Source: DASTCZ01 sp035308165
GTDB lineage: Bacteria; Acidobacteriota; Terriglobia; Acidiferrales; UBA7541
Assembly: GCA_035308165.1 (NCBI GenBank)
Contig: DATGHC010000074.1
Location: forward strand, 62,001 to 126,000
DNA length: 64,000 nt
Direction of reading: 5' to 3'
The translations under genes and the position numbers were made by a program. The notes below the pieces were generated by a model that was not told where the DNA came from, made no database searches, and was given only the letters and a program-made list of their open reading frames with translations. Shown here piece after piece: positions 53,891-63,591 of the stretch; position 1 is the stretch's first letter; each line of letters starts with the position of its first letter.

Positions 53891-53920
53891 CTTTGCGTAT
53901 CCGCAGACGCGGCGTGTGGC

Positions 53921-55384
53921 TCAGGCCTTCGCCGTTTCCTTCTCCTTTTCCTGTTCGTGCTTCTCGAGCACTTCTTCGATCGTGCCGGCCATGTAAAACA
54001 TCTGTTCGGGGATTTCGTCGTGTTTGCCGTCGACAATTTCCTTGAAGCCGCGCACGGTATCTTCGATTTTCACGTATTTGCCGGTGAGGCCGGTGAATTG
54101 TTCGGCGACGAACATGGGTTGCGAGAAGAATTTCTCGATTTTCCGCGCGCGGGCCACGATTTGCTTGTCTTCATCGGGCAATTCTTCGATACCCAAGATG
54201 GCGATGATGTCCTGCAGATCCTTGTAGCGCTGCAGAACCGATTTGACGGAGCGCGCTACATTGTAATGATCCTGTCCAACGATGGCCGGATCCAAAATCC
54301 GCGAGAAGCTGGCCAACGGATCCACGGCAGGGAAGATGCCCAGCTCAACGATGGCGCGGCTCAAGTTGGTCGTCGCGTCCAGATGCGCGAAAGTTGCCGC
54401 GGGGGCGGGATCGGTGTAATCGTCGGCAGGAACATAGATGGCCTGCACGGAGGTGATGGAGCCTTTCTTGGTGGAGGTAATACGCTCCTGCAATTCGCCG
54501 ATTTCAGTATTTAGGTTGGGCTGGTATCCCACTGCGGAAGGCATGCGTCCGAGCAGCGCGGATACTTCCGAACCTGCCTGCACGAAACGGAAAATGTTGT
54601 CGATGAACAACAGGACATCCAGGCCTTCTTCATCGCGGAAATATTCCGCAACGGTCAGGCCGGTCAGTCCCACGCGCAGACGCGCGCCGGGCGGTTCGGT
54701 CATCTGTCCGTAGATCAGGGCGCAGCGCGACTTTTCGGAATTGCCCGGAACCACTACGCCGGATTCCTGCATTTCCAGCCACAGGTCATTTCCTTCGCGG
54801 GTGCGTTCGCCAACTCCGGCGAACACAGAGACGCCGCCATGTTTCATGGCCACGTTGTGAATCAATTCTTGAATCAAAACGGTTTTGCCGACGCCCGCTC
54901 CACCGAAGAGCCCGATCTTCCCGCCCTTCAGGTATGGCTCCATCAGGTCAACCACTTTGATTCCCGTCTCAAACATTTCGAGATTTGTGGATTGATCCTC
55001 AAGGGAAGGAGCGGGCCGGTGAATGGGATACTCGTGCTCGTTGCTGATGGGGCCGAGCTTGTCCACCGGCTGGCCGAGGACGTTCATCACTCGACCAAGC
55101 GTGGCGCGGCCCACGGGCACAGTGACGCCGACGCCTAAATCGTAGGCTTTCATTCCGCGAACCACACCATCCGTGGGCTGTAGCGCGACGGCACGCACGC
55201 GGGCCTCTCCCAGGTGCTGCTGCACCTCGCAGATGATGTCAATGGGATCCTGCCCTGAGAATCCTTCGCTCGTGATCCGCAAGGCGTTAAAAATGTGCGG
55301 CAAAGACTTCTCGTCAAATTTGACGTCCACCACAGGTCCGATGACCTGGACAACTTGGCCAACTCCGGCATATTTCTGAGCCAT
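53921..55384 (-). CDS. atpD: ATP synthase beta subunit
   Basis: 487 residues. Catalytic subunit of F1. Walker A GGAGVGKTVLIQEL, Walker B DVLLFIDNIFRFVQAGSEVS, the ERTREGNDLW motif and the catalytic region PSAVGYQPNLNTEIGELQER. The usual length is about 470-480. A 17-base gap separates it from atpG upstream. Confidence 0.98.
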   Translation of the reverse strand: MAQKYAGVGQVVQVIGPVVDVKFDEKSLPHIFNALRITSEGFSGQDPIDIICEVQQHLGEARVRAVALQPTDGVVRGMKAYDLGVGVTVPVGRATLGRVMNVLGQPVDKLGPISNEHEYPIHRPAPSLEDQSTNLEMFETGIKVVDLMEPYLKGGKIGLFGGAGVGKTVLIQELIHNVAMKHGGVSVFAGVGERTREGNDLWLEMQESGVVVPGNSEKSRCALIYGQMTEPPGARLRVGLTGLTVAEYFRDEEGLDVLLFIDNIFRFVQAGSEVSALLGRMPSAVGYQPNLNTEIGELQERITSTKKGSITSVQAIYVPADDYTDPAPAATFAHLDATTNLSRAIVELGIFPAVDPLASFSRILDPAIVGQDHYNVARSVKSVLQRYKDLQDIIAILGIEELPDEDKQIVARARKIEKFFSQPMFVAEQFTGLTGKYVKIEDTVRGFKEIVDGKHDEIPEQMFYMAGTIEEVLEKHEQEKEKETAKA

Positions 55385-55401
55385 TCCAGCCTCCTAATAT
55401 C

Positions 55402-56259
55402 TCAAGCGCTCCAGGACGCGCCGCTCACCACTTCAATAATTTCCTTAGTGATGGCGGCCTGGCGGATCTTGTTCATTTTCAAAGTAAGTGTGTCGATCAG
55501 TTCCCCCGCATTCCGAGTGGCTGAATCCATGGCGGTCATGCGCGCGGCGTGCTCGGCGGCGGAGGAATCAGCAATCATGCGGTAGATGCGGGCCTCGACA
55601 AATTTCGGCAGCAGCCCGTTCAAAAGTTCCTCGGCGGGCTGCTCGTAAATATAGTCAACCTGCGAGCCGGAAGTATCGGACTCGGCTGGATCAATCGGCA
55701 AAAGTTTTTCGAGCACCATTTTCTGGGTGATCACGCTCTTGAATTCGTTGAACAACAGGTACACGGCGTCTGTCTTGTCGGCTGAATAATGCTCAATGAT
55801 TTTGGCCGCGATTTCCTGGGCCCTCTTGAAATCCGCGCGGGCTGTGACACCCACATACTCGCCAATCAGCGGCCATTTCTGCTTGCGGAAAGAGTCGCGG
55901 CCTTTTCGACCAACCGCCAGCACTTCCATTTTCTGGGCGGAATGCGAACGCAAGAATTCAATCCCGCGCCGGACGGCATTGGCGTTAAAGGCACCGGCCA
56001 GGCCGCGGTCGCCGGTTACGATCACAAGCAACGCGCGCTGCTCCGGCCGGCGCGCCAACAGCAGATGCGCGGGGTTATCCATGCGTCCGGCGACCGAGCG
56101 CACGATCTGCGTGATCGCCGTGGAGAAGGGCCTGGCCTCAATGGCCATCTCCTGCGCGCGCCTCAGCCGCGCCGCGGAGACGAACTTCATCGCGCGGGTG
56201 ACCTGCTGCGTGCTCTTCACAGAGCGGATGCGCCGCCGGAAATCGAGAAGGGTTGCCAT
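55402..56259 (-). CDS. atpG: ATP synthase gamma subunit
   Basis: 285 residues. Rotating central shaft of F1. Conserved N-terminus LLDFRRRIRSVKSTQQVTRA MKFV-type and C-terminus ENLIDTLTL-like MDSATRNAGELIDTLTLKMN KIRQAAIT end are visible, the latter reading ITKEIIEVVSG. It lies between atpA and atpD, in normal order. Confidence 0.97.
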   Translation of the reverse strand: MATLLDFRRRIRSVKSTQQVTRAMKFVSAARLRRAQEMAIEARPFSTAITQIVRSVAGRMDNPAHLLLARRPEQRALLVIVTGDRGLAGAFNANAVRRGIEFLRSHSAQKMEVLAVGRKGRDSFRKQKWPLIGEYVGVTARADFKRAQEIAAKIIEHYSADKTDAVYLLFNEFKSVITQKMVLEKLLPIDPAESDTSGSQVDYIYEQPAEELLNGLLPKFVEARIYRMIADSSAAEHAARMTAMDSATRNAGELIDTLTLKMNKIRQAAITKEIIEVVSGASWSA

Positions 56260-56278
56260 GAGTGAAGTGGACTTCCGG

Positions 56279-57808
56279 TCAGCTCACTTTCGGAGTTGGC
56301 GTAAAGCGTTCTTTGAATGCTTTTATGGCCTCCACGACCAGCGGCTCGATCTCCTTATCCACAATCACCTTTTTGTCGGCAATCTTTGCCAGGACGCCGG
56401 AAGCATTCGTGTCCATGAATTGCAGGAACTCGCGCTCGAAGCGGCGGACATCGCCAACGGCAATGTCATCAAGGAAGCCTTTCGTCCCGGTGTAAATCAG
56501 CAGGACCTGTTTTTCGATGGAGAGCGGCGAATACTGGTCCTGTTTCAAAATTTCCGTGAGCCGCTGCCCGCGTGCAAGTTGCGATTGAGTGGACTTGTCC
56601 AGTTCTGAGCCGAACTGGGCGAATGCCGCGAGAGCGCGGTACTGCGCCATTCCCAGGCGCAGGGTGCCGGCCACCTGACGCATGGCCTTGATTTGCGCGT
56701 TGCCGCCAACGCGGCTGACGGAAATGCCCACGTTGATGGCCGGCCGGATACCGCCGTTGAACAAATCCGCTTCCAGATAGATTTGGCCGTCTGTGATGGA
56801 AATGACGTTGGTCGGGATATACGCAGAAACGTCGCCCGCTTGGGTTTCAATCACCGGGAGCGCCGTGAGAGAGCCGCCGCCCTTTTCGTTGCTCAGTTTC
56901 GCGGCGCGTTCCAACAACCGCGAGTGGAGATAGAAAACGTCGCCCGGAAAGGCCTCGCGGCCGGGAGGACGCCGCAAGAGCAAAGAGATTTCGCGGTAGG
57001 ACTGCGCGTGCTTGGAAAGGTCATCATAAAAACAGACGGCGTGCCGCTTGCTATCGCGGAAATATTCGCCCATCGAGCACGCGGCGTACGGAGCGATGTA
57101 TTGCAGCGTCGCCGGCTCGGTTGCGGAGGAGGCCACCACAATCGTGTAGTCCATCGCGCCCGCGTCGGTCAACACTTTGATCACCTGCGCAATCGTCGAG
57201 CGTTTCTGCCCGATCGCGCAGTAGATGCAAATCATGTCCCCGCCCTTCTGGTTGATGATGGTGTCCAGAATGATGGCGGTCTTTCCTGTCTGCCGGTCTC
57301 CGATGATCAGTTCGCGCTGCCCGCGCCCGATGGGAATCATCGAGTCAATGGCCTTGATACCGGTTTGCAGGGGCTCGCGAACCGGCTGGCGATCTACGAC
57401 GCCCGGGGCAAGACGTTCCAGCGGGACGCGCTCGCTGGTTAAGATGGGACCCTTGCCGTCGAGCGGCAATCCAATCGGGTTCACCACGCGGCCCACCAGG
57501 GCCTCCCCCACAGGCACCGACATGATGGTCTTGGTGCGTTTGACGGTGTCGCCCTCCTGAATTTCCGTATAGTCGCCAAGCAACACAACTCCGACCTGGT
57601 CTTCTTCCAGGTTCAGAGCGATACCGAAAACATCATGGGGAAACTCCAGCATTTCGCCGGACATGCAGCGGTCCAAACCGTGGACGCGGGCAATGCCGTC
57701 TCCCACGGAGATCACCGCGCCGACCTCTTCCACGGAAACGGTCTGCTTATAATTCTCAATTTGCTCGCGCAGAATCTTTGTAATTTCGTCTGCCTTAATC
57801 GTCGCCAT
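56279..57808 (-). CDS. atpA: ATP synthase alpha subunit
   Basis: 509 residues. Non-catalytic nucleotide-binding subunit of F1. Walker A GDRQTGKTAIILDTIINQKG, the Gln of that loop, and the signature PAINVGISVSRVGGNAQIKA are present. N-terminal IKADEITKILREQIENYKQ and C-terminal regions are complete. Standard length. Confidence 0.98.
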   Translation of the reverse strand: MATIKADEITKILREQIENYKQTVSVEEVGAVISVGDGIARVHGLDRCMSGEMLEFPHDVFGIALNLEEDQVGVVLLGDYTEIQEGDTVKRTKTIMSVPVGEALVGRVVNPIGLPLDGKGPILTSERVPLERLAPGVVDRQPVREPLQTGIKAIDSMIPIGRGQRELIIGDRQTGKTAIILDTIINQKGGDMICIYCAIGQKRSTIAQVIKVLTDAGAMDYTIVVASSATEPATLQYIAPYAACSMGEYFRDSKRHAVCFYDDLSKHAQSYREISLLLRRPPGREAFPGDVFYLHSRLLERAAKLSNEKGGGSLTALPVIETQAGDVSAYIPTNVISITDGQIYLEADLFNGGIRPAINVGISVSRVGGNAQIKAMRQVAGTLRLGMAQYRALAAFAQFGSELDKSTQSQLARGQRLTEILKQDQYSPLSIEKQVLLIYTGTKGFLDDIAVGDVRRFEREFLQFMDTNASGVLAKIADKKVIVDKEIEPLVVEAIKAFKERFTPTPKVS

Positions 57809-57855
57809 TCATTGCTCCTGTTCCGGTTTTCCCTCGCGCCGGCGATTCAGATGCC

Positions 57856-58392
57856 CTACTCCGCCGCCAATTCCGCTTCCAAGCGCCGCAACTGCTCGCG
57901 CACCGACCCGTCGTAGATCACGTCCCCGATGCGCACCCGAGCGCCGCCCAGCAAAGCGACGTCCACAGCGTATTGCGCCGAAATCTTCAAACCCGTTGCG
58001 CGCTCCAATCCACTTACCAGCCCTTTTTTCTCTGTGGCGCTCAATTCTTTGGCCGAAGTTACCGCTGCCTCCGCAATTCCCAGCTTTTTGTTGAGCATCG
58101 CGGTGTAGGCCTCGGCAATTTCCGTCATCAACGCGGCGCGTCGGTGATCAACCACCAGGCTTAAAAAATTTTGCATGTTGGGGGCGGCGCCAATTCTGTC
58201 GAGGAGGGTGCTGAGCACAACGCGCTTTGATTCGCGCGCCACCGCCGGATTCGCCAGAAACAGTCTCAGGTCTGGCGATTCTTCGATAATTTCCGCGAAG
58301 CCCACCAGGCTCTTTTTGACTTTTTCGGCCGTTCCATGTGCCAGGGCGATATCGAGCAGCGCCGACGCGTATCGCTCGGAAATTACTTTCAA
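57856..58392 (-). CDS. atpH: ATP synthase delta subunit
   Basis: 178 residues. Links F1 to the peripheral stalk. N-terminal helices ISERYASALLDIALAHGTAE and the C-terminal GARVRIGDVIYDGSVREQLR are typical. Four-base overlap with the upstream b subunit gene (ATGA) indicates coupling. Confidence 0.94.
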   Translation of the reverse strand: MKVISERYASALLDIALAHGTAEKVKKSLVGFAEIIEESPDLRLFLANPAVARESKRVVLSTLLDRIGAAPNMQNFLSLVVDHRRAALMTEIAEAYTAMLNKKLGIAEAAVTSAKELSATEKKGLVSGLERATGLKISAQYAVDVALLGGARVRIGDVIYDGSVREQLRRLEAELAAE

Positions 58393-59000
58393 TTCGCACC
58401 CCGCGACAGGTTATCCACGAATTTCTGCACCAGCGCCACGTTCTGCTGGGCAGTCATTTGCTCGGGCACCAGCGTAGCAGCGCGTTCCGACGCCAGCCGG
58501 GCAGCCAACGCGCGCAGCTCCAGCCTCGCCGCGCGACGCGCAGCGGTAACTTCAACTTCGGCGGCATGCCCGATGCGCTCGATTTCCACCTTCCCTGCCG
58601 CGAGCAATCGCTCAGATTCTGCTGCGAAATCCTTCTTCGCATTTTCACGCATGGCTGCAGCGTCCTGATCCAGCCGAGCAAGGCCAGCCTCAGCCGCACG
58701 CAGTTGCGCATCGGCCTCCGCCTTGGCGGCTGTGGCTGAGGAGATTCCCGAGGCGATGGCGTCGGCGCGCGCGCGGAATGCGGCGGGAGCCTTTTTGACG
58801 ATGAGGTATCCCAATGCTCCAAACACGACAGCAAAGTTTATCCAGCGGAAGAGCGACCCTACCGGCGTCTCAGTCGGATCCGTCTGAGACTGCTCGGGCT
58901 CTGCAGCGAGCACGGACGACGCAGCGAAGCCGCCTGCAAATACGCTCAAGAGAACCAGGCCCAAAATTGTGGGGAGGAACCGAGCGCGAAGCCGCTTCAT
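58389..59000 (-). CDS. atpF: ATP synthase b subunit (with signal-peptide-like N-terminus)
   Basis: 203 residues. Peripheral stalk. A hydrophobic stretch (PTILGLVLLSVFAGGFAASSVLAA) resembles a cleavable signal peptide; a second helix (FRWINFAVVFGALGYLIVKK) is the real anchor, followed by a long amphipathic coiled coil (SSATAAKAEADAQLRAAEAG). Overlaps the b' gene before and the delta gene after it by four bases each. Confidence 0.9.
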   Translation of the reverse strand: MKRLRARFLPTILGLVLLSVFAGGFAASSVLAAEPEQSQTDPTETPVGSLFRWINFAVVFGALGYLIVKKAPAAFRARADAIASGISSATAAKAEADAQLRAAEAGLARLDQDAAAMRENAKKDFAAESERLLAAGKVEIERIGHAAEVEVTAARRAARLELRALAARLASERAATLVPEQMTAQQNVALVQKFVDNLSRGAN

Positions 59001-59467
59001 TGGGCCTCGCTTGCTGGCCGCGGGCCGGAATTGGAAGCCAACAGAGTGCGAACGATCTCTGCCGCAAGTTGTGGAGTGCTGGCCAGCAGCTGGCCATGCG
59101 CTGCCGCAACTTCCTGCGCGATCTGATCTTTTTCTTTTTGCACGCGCTCCAGAGCGCGAGTGCGGGCGTCGCGCGCCGCCGATGCTCGCTGTTCCATGAT
59201 GACGTGCCGCGCCGCGTCTTGTTCAGCATAAACCGCCGCGCGCGCTTTCCTGAGCGCTTCCTCGTAGGCGCGCGTTTTCTCGCGAGCGGCGGCCTGGCTG
59301 ACTTCCGCCTCGCGCCGCGCCCCTTCTGTTCGAGCCTTTCGTTCATCCATCACGCGCGTGAGGGGAATGAAGAATGTGGACCGCAATAACAAGTAAAAAA
59401 CCATGACCATAATGACGGTCGGGACCGACTCGAGGAACAAATCTCCAAGTGAATGAAGGATTTCCAT
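58997..59467 (-). CDS. ATP synthase b' subunit
   Basis: 156 residues. Second peripheral stalk subunit. N-terminal anchor helix (VPTVIMVMVFYLLLRSTFFI) and a long charged coiled coil (EAEVSQAAAREKTRAYEEAL). Two different b-type proteins in tandem imply a heterodimeric stalk as in photosynthetic bacteria and cyanobacteria. First gene of the operon; no strong ribosome site is seen before the ATG. Confidence 0.88.
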   Translation of the reverse strand: MEILHSLGDLFLESVPTVIMVMVFYLLLRSTFFIPLTRVMDERKARTEGARREAEVSQAAAREKTRAYEEALRKARAAVYAEQDAARHVIMEQRASAARDARTRALERVQKEKDQIAQEVAAAHGQLLASTPQLAAEIVRTLLASNSGPRPASEAQ

Positions 59468-59602
59468 TGCTAACTAGCTGTTCGCCCCTGTTTGCACGCT
59501 TCGTTCACGCACTTCCGCGTGAGCCCTCGCGGGCCGGACGCACACTTCCGCGCCCAAATCCTGCTCTGCGGTAGTTACTTCCAACCCCGGATAGAGCAAA
59601 AA
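59468..59602. other. ATP synthase operon leader
   Basis: About 130 bases between the predicted transcription start (near 59596) and the b' gene. No gene; no clear hairpin terminator or attenuator is seen. Confidence 0.4.
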
Positions 59603-59631
59603 TTTATAGCATCCGTAGCGGTTCCAGTCAA
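59603..59631 (-). promoter_or_regulatory. Predicted promoter of the ATP synthase operon
   Basis: On the minus strand TTGACT (59631-59626), a 17-base spacer, TATAAA (59608-59603). Confidence 0.7.
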
Positions 59632-59795
59632 TGCGCGCTGCTGGTTTGATTTCTGTCTGCCAATGCGCGCCCGATTTGGACCAGAGGCACCGGGAAGGGC
59701 AATCGGGCCGAAATTGGAATATGCTTTGGGTTCGTAATATAGGTCGGCCGTCGAAACAGGCTTTGGCATTGAAATTTCAAAACGGGAGTTTGATC

Positions 59796-60854
59796 ATGAA
59801 AATCATCACTTTGGGCCTGATTGCATTAACTTGCGCCGCCGCCTCAACACGAGCCGACGTCGCCACATTGAAGAATGGAGACCGGGTAACCGGCACTCTG
59901 GTGATGGTGAAGGACGGAAAACTGCAATTGAAATCGGACATTCTGGGCGATTTGGAGATACCTGTCTCCCAGGTGGCCACATTTGCCGCCGCGAAACCCG
60001 TTGCCGTGATAGTGAAAGGAGGACAATCTGTGCAGGGCCAGCTCGAGATTTCAGCGTCAGGCGATTGGCAGATTACCGCCGAAGGCAAGTCCCAGACCAT
60101 CCCCGCAGCAAACGTGGATATGATCATGCCCGCGGAGGCCTATCACGCGCTGGTCGAACATTCGGCAAAGCCCTGGCAGGATTGGAAAGGTGCGGCCACA
60201 CTTGGCTACAGCGTGCAGAGCGGGGACCAGAACACCAGCAGCTTCGCTTCTACACTCAATGCGGTGCGAGAGCGTCCTGCTTCGCCCATTTTCAAATCAC
60301 ATTTCCGAACCAATTTTGGCCTCACCACGCTGCTCTCTCACGCCACGCAGGGAGCGACCGTTATTACCTCCAATACACTGAGCACCAGTCTTCGCGAAGA
60401 CTATCTCTTCTCGCCGGCAAACTTCGTCTTCGGAATTGCGGGAATAGACCATATCGGCGCGCAGGGCCTCTATTTGCGTCAGACCTACGGCGGCGGTTAC
60501 GGCCGCACCTTGATCAATAATTCGCGCGCGTCGTTCAGTCTGCTTGGGGGCGTTACGGCAGTTCATGAAAAGTTCTTCACCGGCGCACATGACCAGATCC
60601 TGGCGGTTCTCGTGGGCGAAAAATTCGGGTTCCAGGTCAGTAAGCGCGTTCGCCTGGACCACAACTTGAATTTCTATCCAAACCTCACGAACACAGGCCA
60701 ATATCGCTTTGATACCAGCACCACATTGGCGGCCAGTCTCGGCAAACGGTTCAATCTGAACACCGGCATTATTGATCTGTTTCTTAGCAATCCACCTGTG
60801 GGTAGTCACCAGAACAACGTGGCTTTCACAACGGGGATCGGTTACACATTTTGA
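59796..60854 (+). CDS. DUF481-family outer-membrane beta-barrel protein
   Basis: 352 residues from ATG 59796 after GGGAG; a longer frame to 59631 has no signal peptide. Signal peptide MKIITLGLIALTCAAASTRA. The N-terminal third repeats an SH3-like pattern (ATLKNGDRVTGTLVMVKDGK), then a DUF481 barrel of about 230 residues with alternating strands (AATLGYSVQSGDQNTSSFAS, SRASFSLLGGVTAVHEKFF) and a final aromatic GIGYTF typical of outer-membrane insertion. DUF481 proteins are of uncertain function; some are salt-induced. Confidence 0.9.
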   Translation: MKIITLGLIALTCAAASTRADVATLKNGDRVTGTLVMVKDGKLQLKSDILGDLEIPVSQVATFAAAKPVAVIVKGGQSVQGQLEISASGDWQITAEGKSQTIPAANVDMIMPAEAYHALVEHSAKPWQDWKGAATLGYSVQSGDQNTSSFASTLNAVRERPASPIFKSHFRTNFGLTTLLSHATQGATVITSNTLSTSLREDYLFSPANFVFGIAGIDHIGAQGLYLRQTYGGGYGRTLINNSRASFSLLGGVTAVHEKFFTGAHDQILAVLVGEKFGFQVSKRVRLDHNLNFYPNLTNTGQYRFDTSTTLAASLGKRFNLNTGIIDLFLSNPPVGSHQNNVAFTTGIGYTF

Positions 60855-60970
60855 TTCGTTCCTCTCTTCTGCCGACTAGGGCGCTGTTCCCTTCCTTGCT
60901 GGCCGCGAACGGCGCCTGCTAAGATACGCTGTCATAGATTCCATCTCGCCCTTTTCGGAGGAGAAAGCTG

Positions 60971-62143
60971 ATGCCCGGGTTCCCCGGAGTGGATTTCATT
61001 GACTTTGACTCGCTTCTAAATGACGAGGAAAGACTCGTTCGGCAGACAGCGCGGCAATTTGTGGATGAGCAGATCCTGCCCATCATCGAAAAACACAACC
61101 GCGAGGCGACATTTCCGATGAATCTGGTGCCGCAGTTGGGCGAGCTGGGCTTTTTCGGCGCGAACCTCACCGGCTATGGCTGCGTGGGAATGTCCAACGT
61201 GGCCTACGGCCTGGTGATGCAGGAGCTGGAGCGTGGGGATTCGGGGTTGCGCAGTTTCGTTAGCGTGCAGGGCGCGCTGGTGATGTACCCGATTCACGAG
61301 TATGGTTCACCCGCGCAAAAAGATAAATGGCTGCCAAAACTGCAAAGCGGAAAAGCCATCGGTTGCTTCGGGTTGACGGAACCGCAATTTGGCTCCAATC
61401 CCGGGGGGATGTTGACGCGTGCTGTGAAGCGGGGCGACCGCTACGTTTTGAACGGCGAAAAAATGTGGATCACCAACGGCTCCGTCTCTGACGTGGCTTT
61501 GATCTGGGCGAAATGCGAAGACGAAAAGATTCGCGGGTTCCTGGTGGAAAAGGGTACCAAAGGCTTCAAAGCCTGGGACGTCCACGGAAAACTTTCGTTG
61601 CGCGCGTCCGTCACCTCTGGACTGGCCATGACCGACTGCGAAATTCCAGCGGAGAATTTGCTTCCGGGAGTTTCCGGGCTTCGCGGGCCGCTGAGCTGCC
61701 TGACCGCGGCGCGGTACGGCATCGGCTGGGGAGCCATTGGCGCGGCCATGGCCTGCTACGACTCGGCGCTGCAATACAGCAAAACGCGCAAGCAGTTTGC
61801 GAATAAGCCCATCGCCTCGCATCAGCTGGTGCAGGACAAGCTTGTGTTCATGATCACGGAAATAGTGAAGGCCCAGTTGTTGGCGCTGCACGTGGGGCGA
61901 CGAAAAGATTCCGGCAAAGTTGATTTCACTCACGTTTCCATGCTCAAGATGAACAACGTATGGATGGCGCTGGAAACCGCCCGCCTGGCGCGCAGCATCC
62001 TCGGCGCGAACGGCATCGTGGACGACTACCCCATCATGCGCCATATGAATAATCTCGAATCGGTTTACACCTACGAGGGCACGCACGACATCCACCGGCT
62101 GATCATCGGCGAACGCATCACCGGCATCGCGGCCTACGAATGA
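60971..62143 (+). CDS. Acyl-CoA dehydrogenase, glutaryl-CoA dehydrogenase-like
   Basis: 390 residues. FAD enzyme of lysine/tryptophan or aromatic breakdown. The GCDH-type SGLRSFVSVQGALVMYPI, FGLTEPQFGSNPGGM, GEKMWITNGSVSD, YSKTRKQFANKPIASHQLVQ and the catalytic Glu in YTYEGTHDIHRLIIGERITG are present. The last favours glutaryl-CoA dehydrogenase over other acyl-CoA dehydrogenases. GGAG precedes the ATG. Followed five bases later by the DUF711 gene. Confidence 0.92.
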   Translation: MPGFPGVDFIDFDSLLNDEERLVRQTARQFVDEQILPIIEKHNREATFPMNLVPQLGELGFFGANLTGYGCVGMSNVAYGLVMQELERGDSGLRSFVSVQGALVMYPIHEYGSPAQKDKWLPKLQSGKAIGCFGLTEPQFGSNPGGMLTRAVKRGDRYVLNGEKMWITNGSVSDVALIWAKCEDEKIRGFLVEKGTKGFKAWDVHGKLSLRASVTSGLAMTDCEIPAENLLPGVSGLRGPLSCLTAARYGIGWGAIGAAMACYDSALQYSKTRKQFANKPIASHQLVQDKLVFMITEIVKAQLLALHVGRRKDSGKVDFTHVSMLKMNNVWMALETARLARSILGANGIVDDYPIMRHMNNLESVYTYEGTHDIHRLIIGERITGIAAYE

Positions 62144-62147
62144 TTGA

Positions 62148-63443
62148 ATGACGAAAACTCCACATCTAAATTTACGTGGCTCACGCGGCCCGCGAGCTCG
62201 CGCGATTGCTTTGTGTATCGCGCTTCTCGCAATTGTCACTTGCGGCTTCTCTCCTTCCGCGCACGCCCAGAAAAAGCCTGTAATCCGCGCGATCACAGCG
62301 TTCGCCGAAATCGACCCTCCGAACTTCGACACAAACATTCAAAATGCGGTTGCGATGCTCAAGGCCGCCAAGCTGTCCTTTGAGCACGCGGGTTACACCG
62401 TGCAGACGATTCGGATTACGACACAGCCGTTTCCAATGATCGTCCGCAACATGACACATAAGGATGCGATTGAGTTTTTTAACAAATATGCCGCCGAGGT
62501 CGAGAAGGAAGGCGTCATCTCGGCGATTGGCCCCGCATTTCTCCATGATCCGGATCATCCGGATCACAAATGGGTTGAAACTTTCGCACAGGTTCTTGCG
62601 GCACATCCCTCCTTGGATGGTTGCGTGATCGTGGCGGATGAAAAAGGCATCCACTGGCCCGCGATCCGCGAAGCAGCCTTTGTGATGAAATATCTGGAAG
62701 AACACACGGCGAAGGGACAGGGGAATTTCGGTTTTGCGGCTGCAGCAATGGTCCCGGAGTTTTCCCCATTTTTTCCCGCCAGCTACGGCTTTGCATTGGA
62801 AAAGAGATTTGCGATCGCACTGCAGGGAGCGGGCTTCGTGGATGAAGCCTTCTCCGATGCCAAAGGAAACTTCGATGACGCGCGTGAACATTTGAGCGCA
62901 ATTCTGCGAAGGGATCTACCCGGTATTCAACGTCTGGGGGTGGGAATCGAACGCAAGTCAGGCTGGAATTACCTTGGGGTGGATGCTTCCACCGCTCCGT
63001 TGCAGGATGTCTCCATCGGCGCGGCAATTGAAAAACTTACGGGTAATCCGGTCGGTTCTCCGGGAACAATGACCGCGGCTGAGTTAATTACTAGCGTATT
63101 GAAGGACCTGCCGGCCCTGCGCACAGGCTACAACGGTTTGATGCTGCCTGTTCTGGAAGATAAGGGATTAGCGCAGCGCTGGAGCGAAGGCCGCTTAACG
63201 CTGGATTCGCTGCTCGCTTATTCCGCGGTGTGCGGCACAGGTATTGATACCGCCCCGCTCCCGGGCGACATCACTGAAGATCAATTGTCGCGCATCATCG
63301 GTGACGTTGCCTCGCTTGCAGTCAAATGGAAGAAGCCGCTCACGGCAAGATTATTTCCTGTTCCCGGGAAGAAGGCAGGCGACCGGACTGAATTTGACAG
63401 CCCGTATCTTGTGAATGCGACGATTCAGAAATTACCGCAATGA
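62148..63443 (+). CDS. Exported DUF711-family protein
   Basis: 431 residues. The DUF711 (UPF0210) family is usually cytoplasmic, but here an N-terminal signal peptide is clear (AIALCIALLAIVTCGFSPSAHAQ). Conserved parts: VIRAITAFAEIDPPNFDTNI, GVGIERKSGWNYLGVDASTA PLQD-like, and SAVCGTGIDTAPLPGDI near the end. The function of the family is unknown. Starts five bases after the acyl-CoA dehydrogenase stop, so the two are co-transcribed. Confidence 0.88.
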   Translation: MTKTPHLNLRGSRGPRARAIALCIALLAIVTCGFSPSAHAQKKPVIRAITAFAEIDPPNFDTNIQNAVAMLKAAKLSFEHAGYTVQTIRITTQPFPMIVRNMTHKDAIEFFNKYAAEVEKEGVISAIGPAFLHDPDHPDHKWVETFAQVLAAHPSLDGCVIVADEKGIHWPAIREAAFVMKYLEEHTAKGQGNFGFAAAAMVPEFSPFFPASYGFALEKRFAIALQGAGFVDEAFSDAKGNFDDAREHLSAILRRDLPGIQRLGVGIERKSGWNYLGVDASTAPLQDVSIGAAIEKLTGNPVGSPGTMTAAELITSVLKDLPALRTGYNGLMLPVLEDKGLAQRWSEGRLTLDSLLAYSAVCGTGIDTAPLPGDITEDQLSRIIGDVASLAVKWKKPLTARLFPVPGKKAGDRTEFDSPYLVNATIQKLPQ

Positions 63444-63591
63444 TTTGACGTCAATTGCACCGCGGAAAATCGGTTGCTCGTTGTTGTTGGGCAAATGTGA
63501 TTAGGCTAATATGAGCGGGCCTTACCGGCTGAAACTGGACTCTCATCGCTCCGTGCAAATGGACGCGGGAAGAATGAGCACAGGAGACTAA

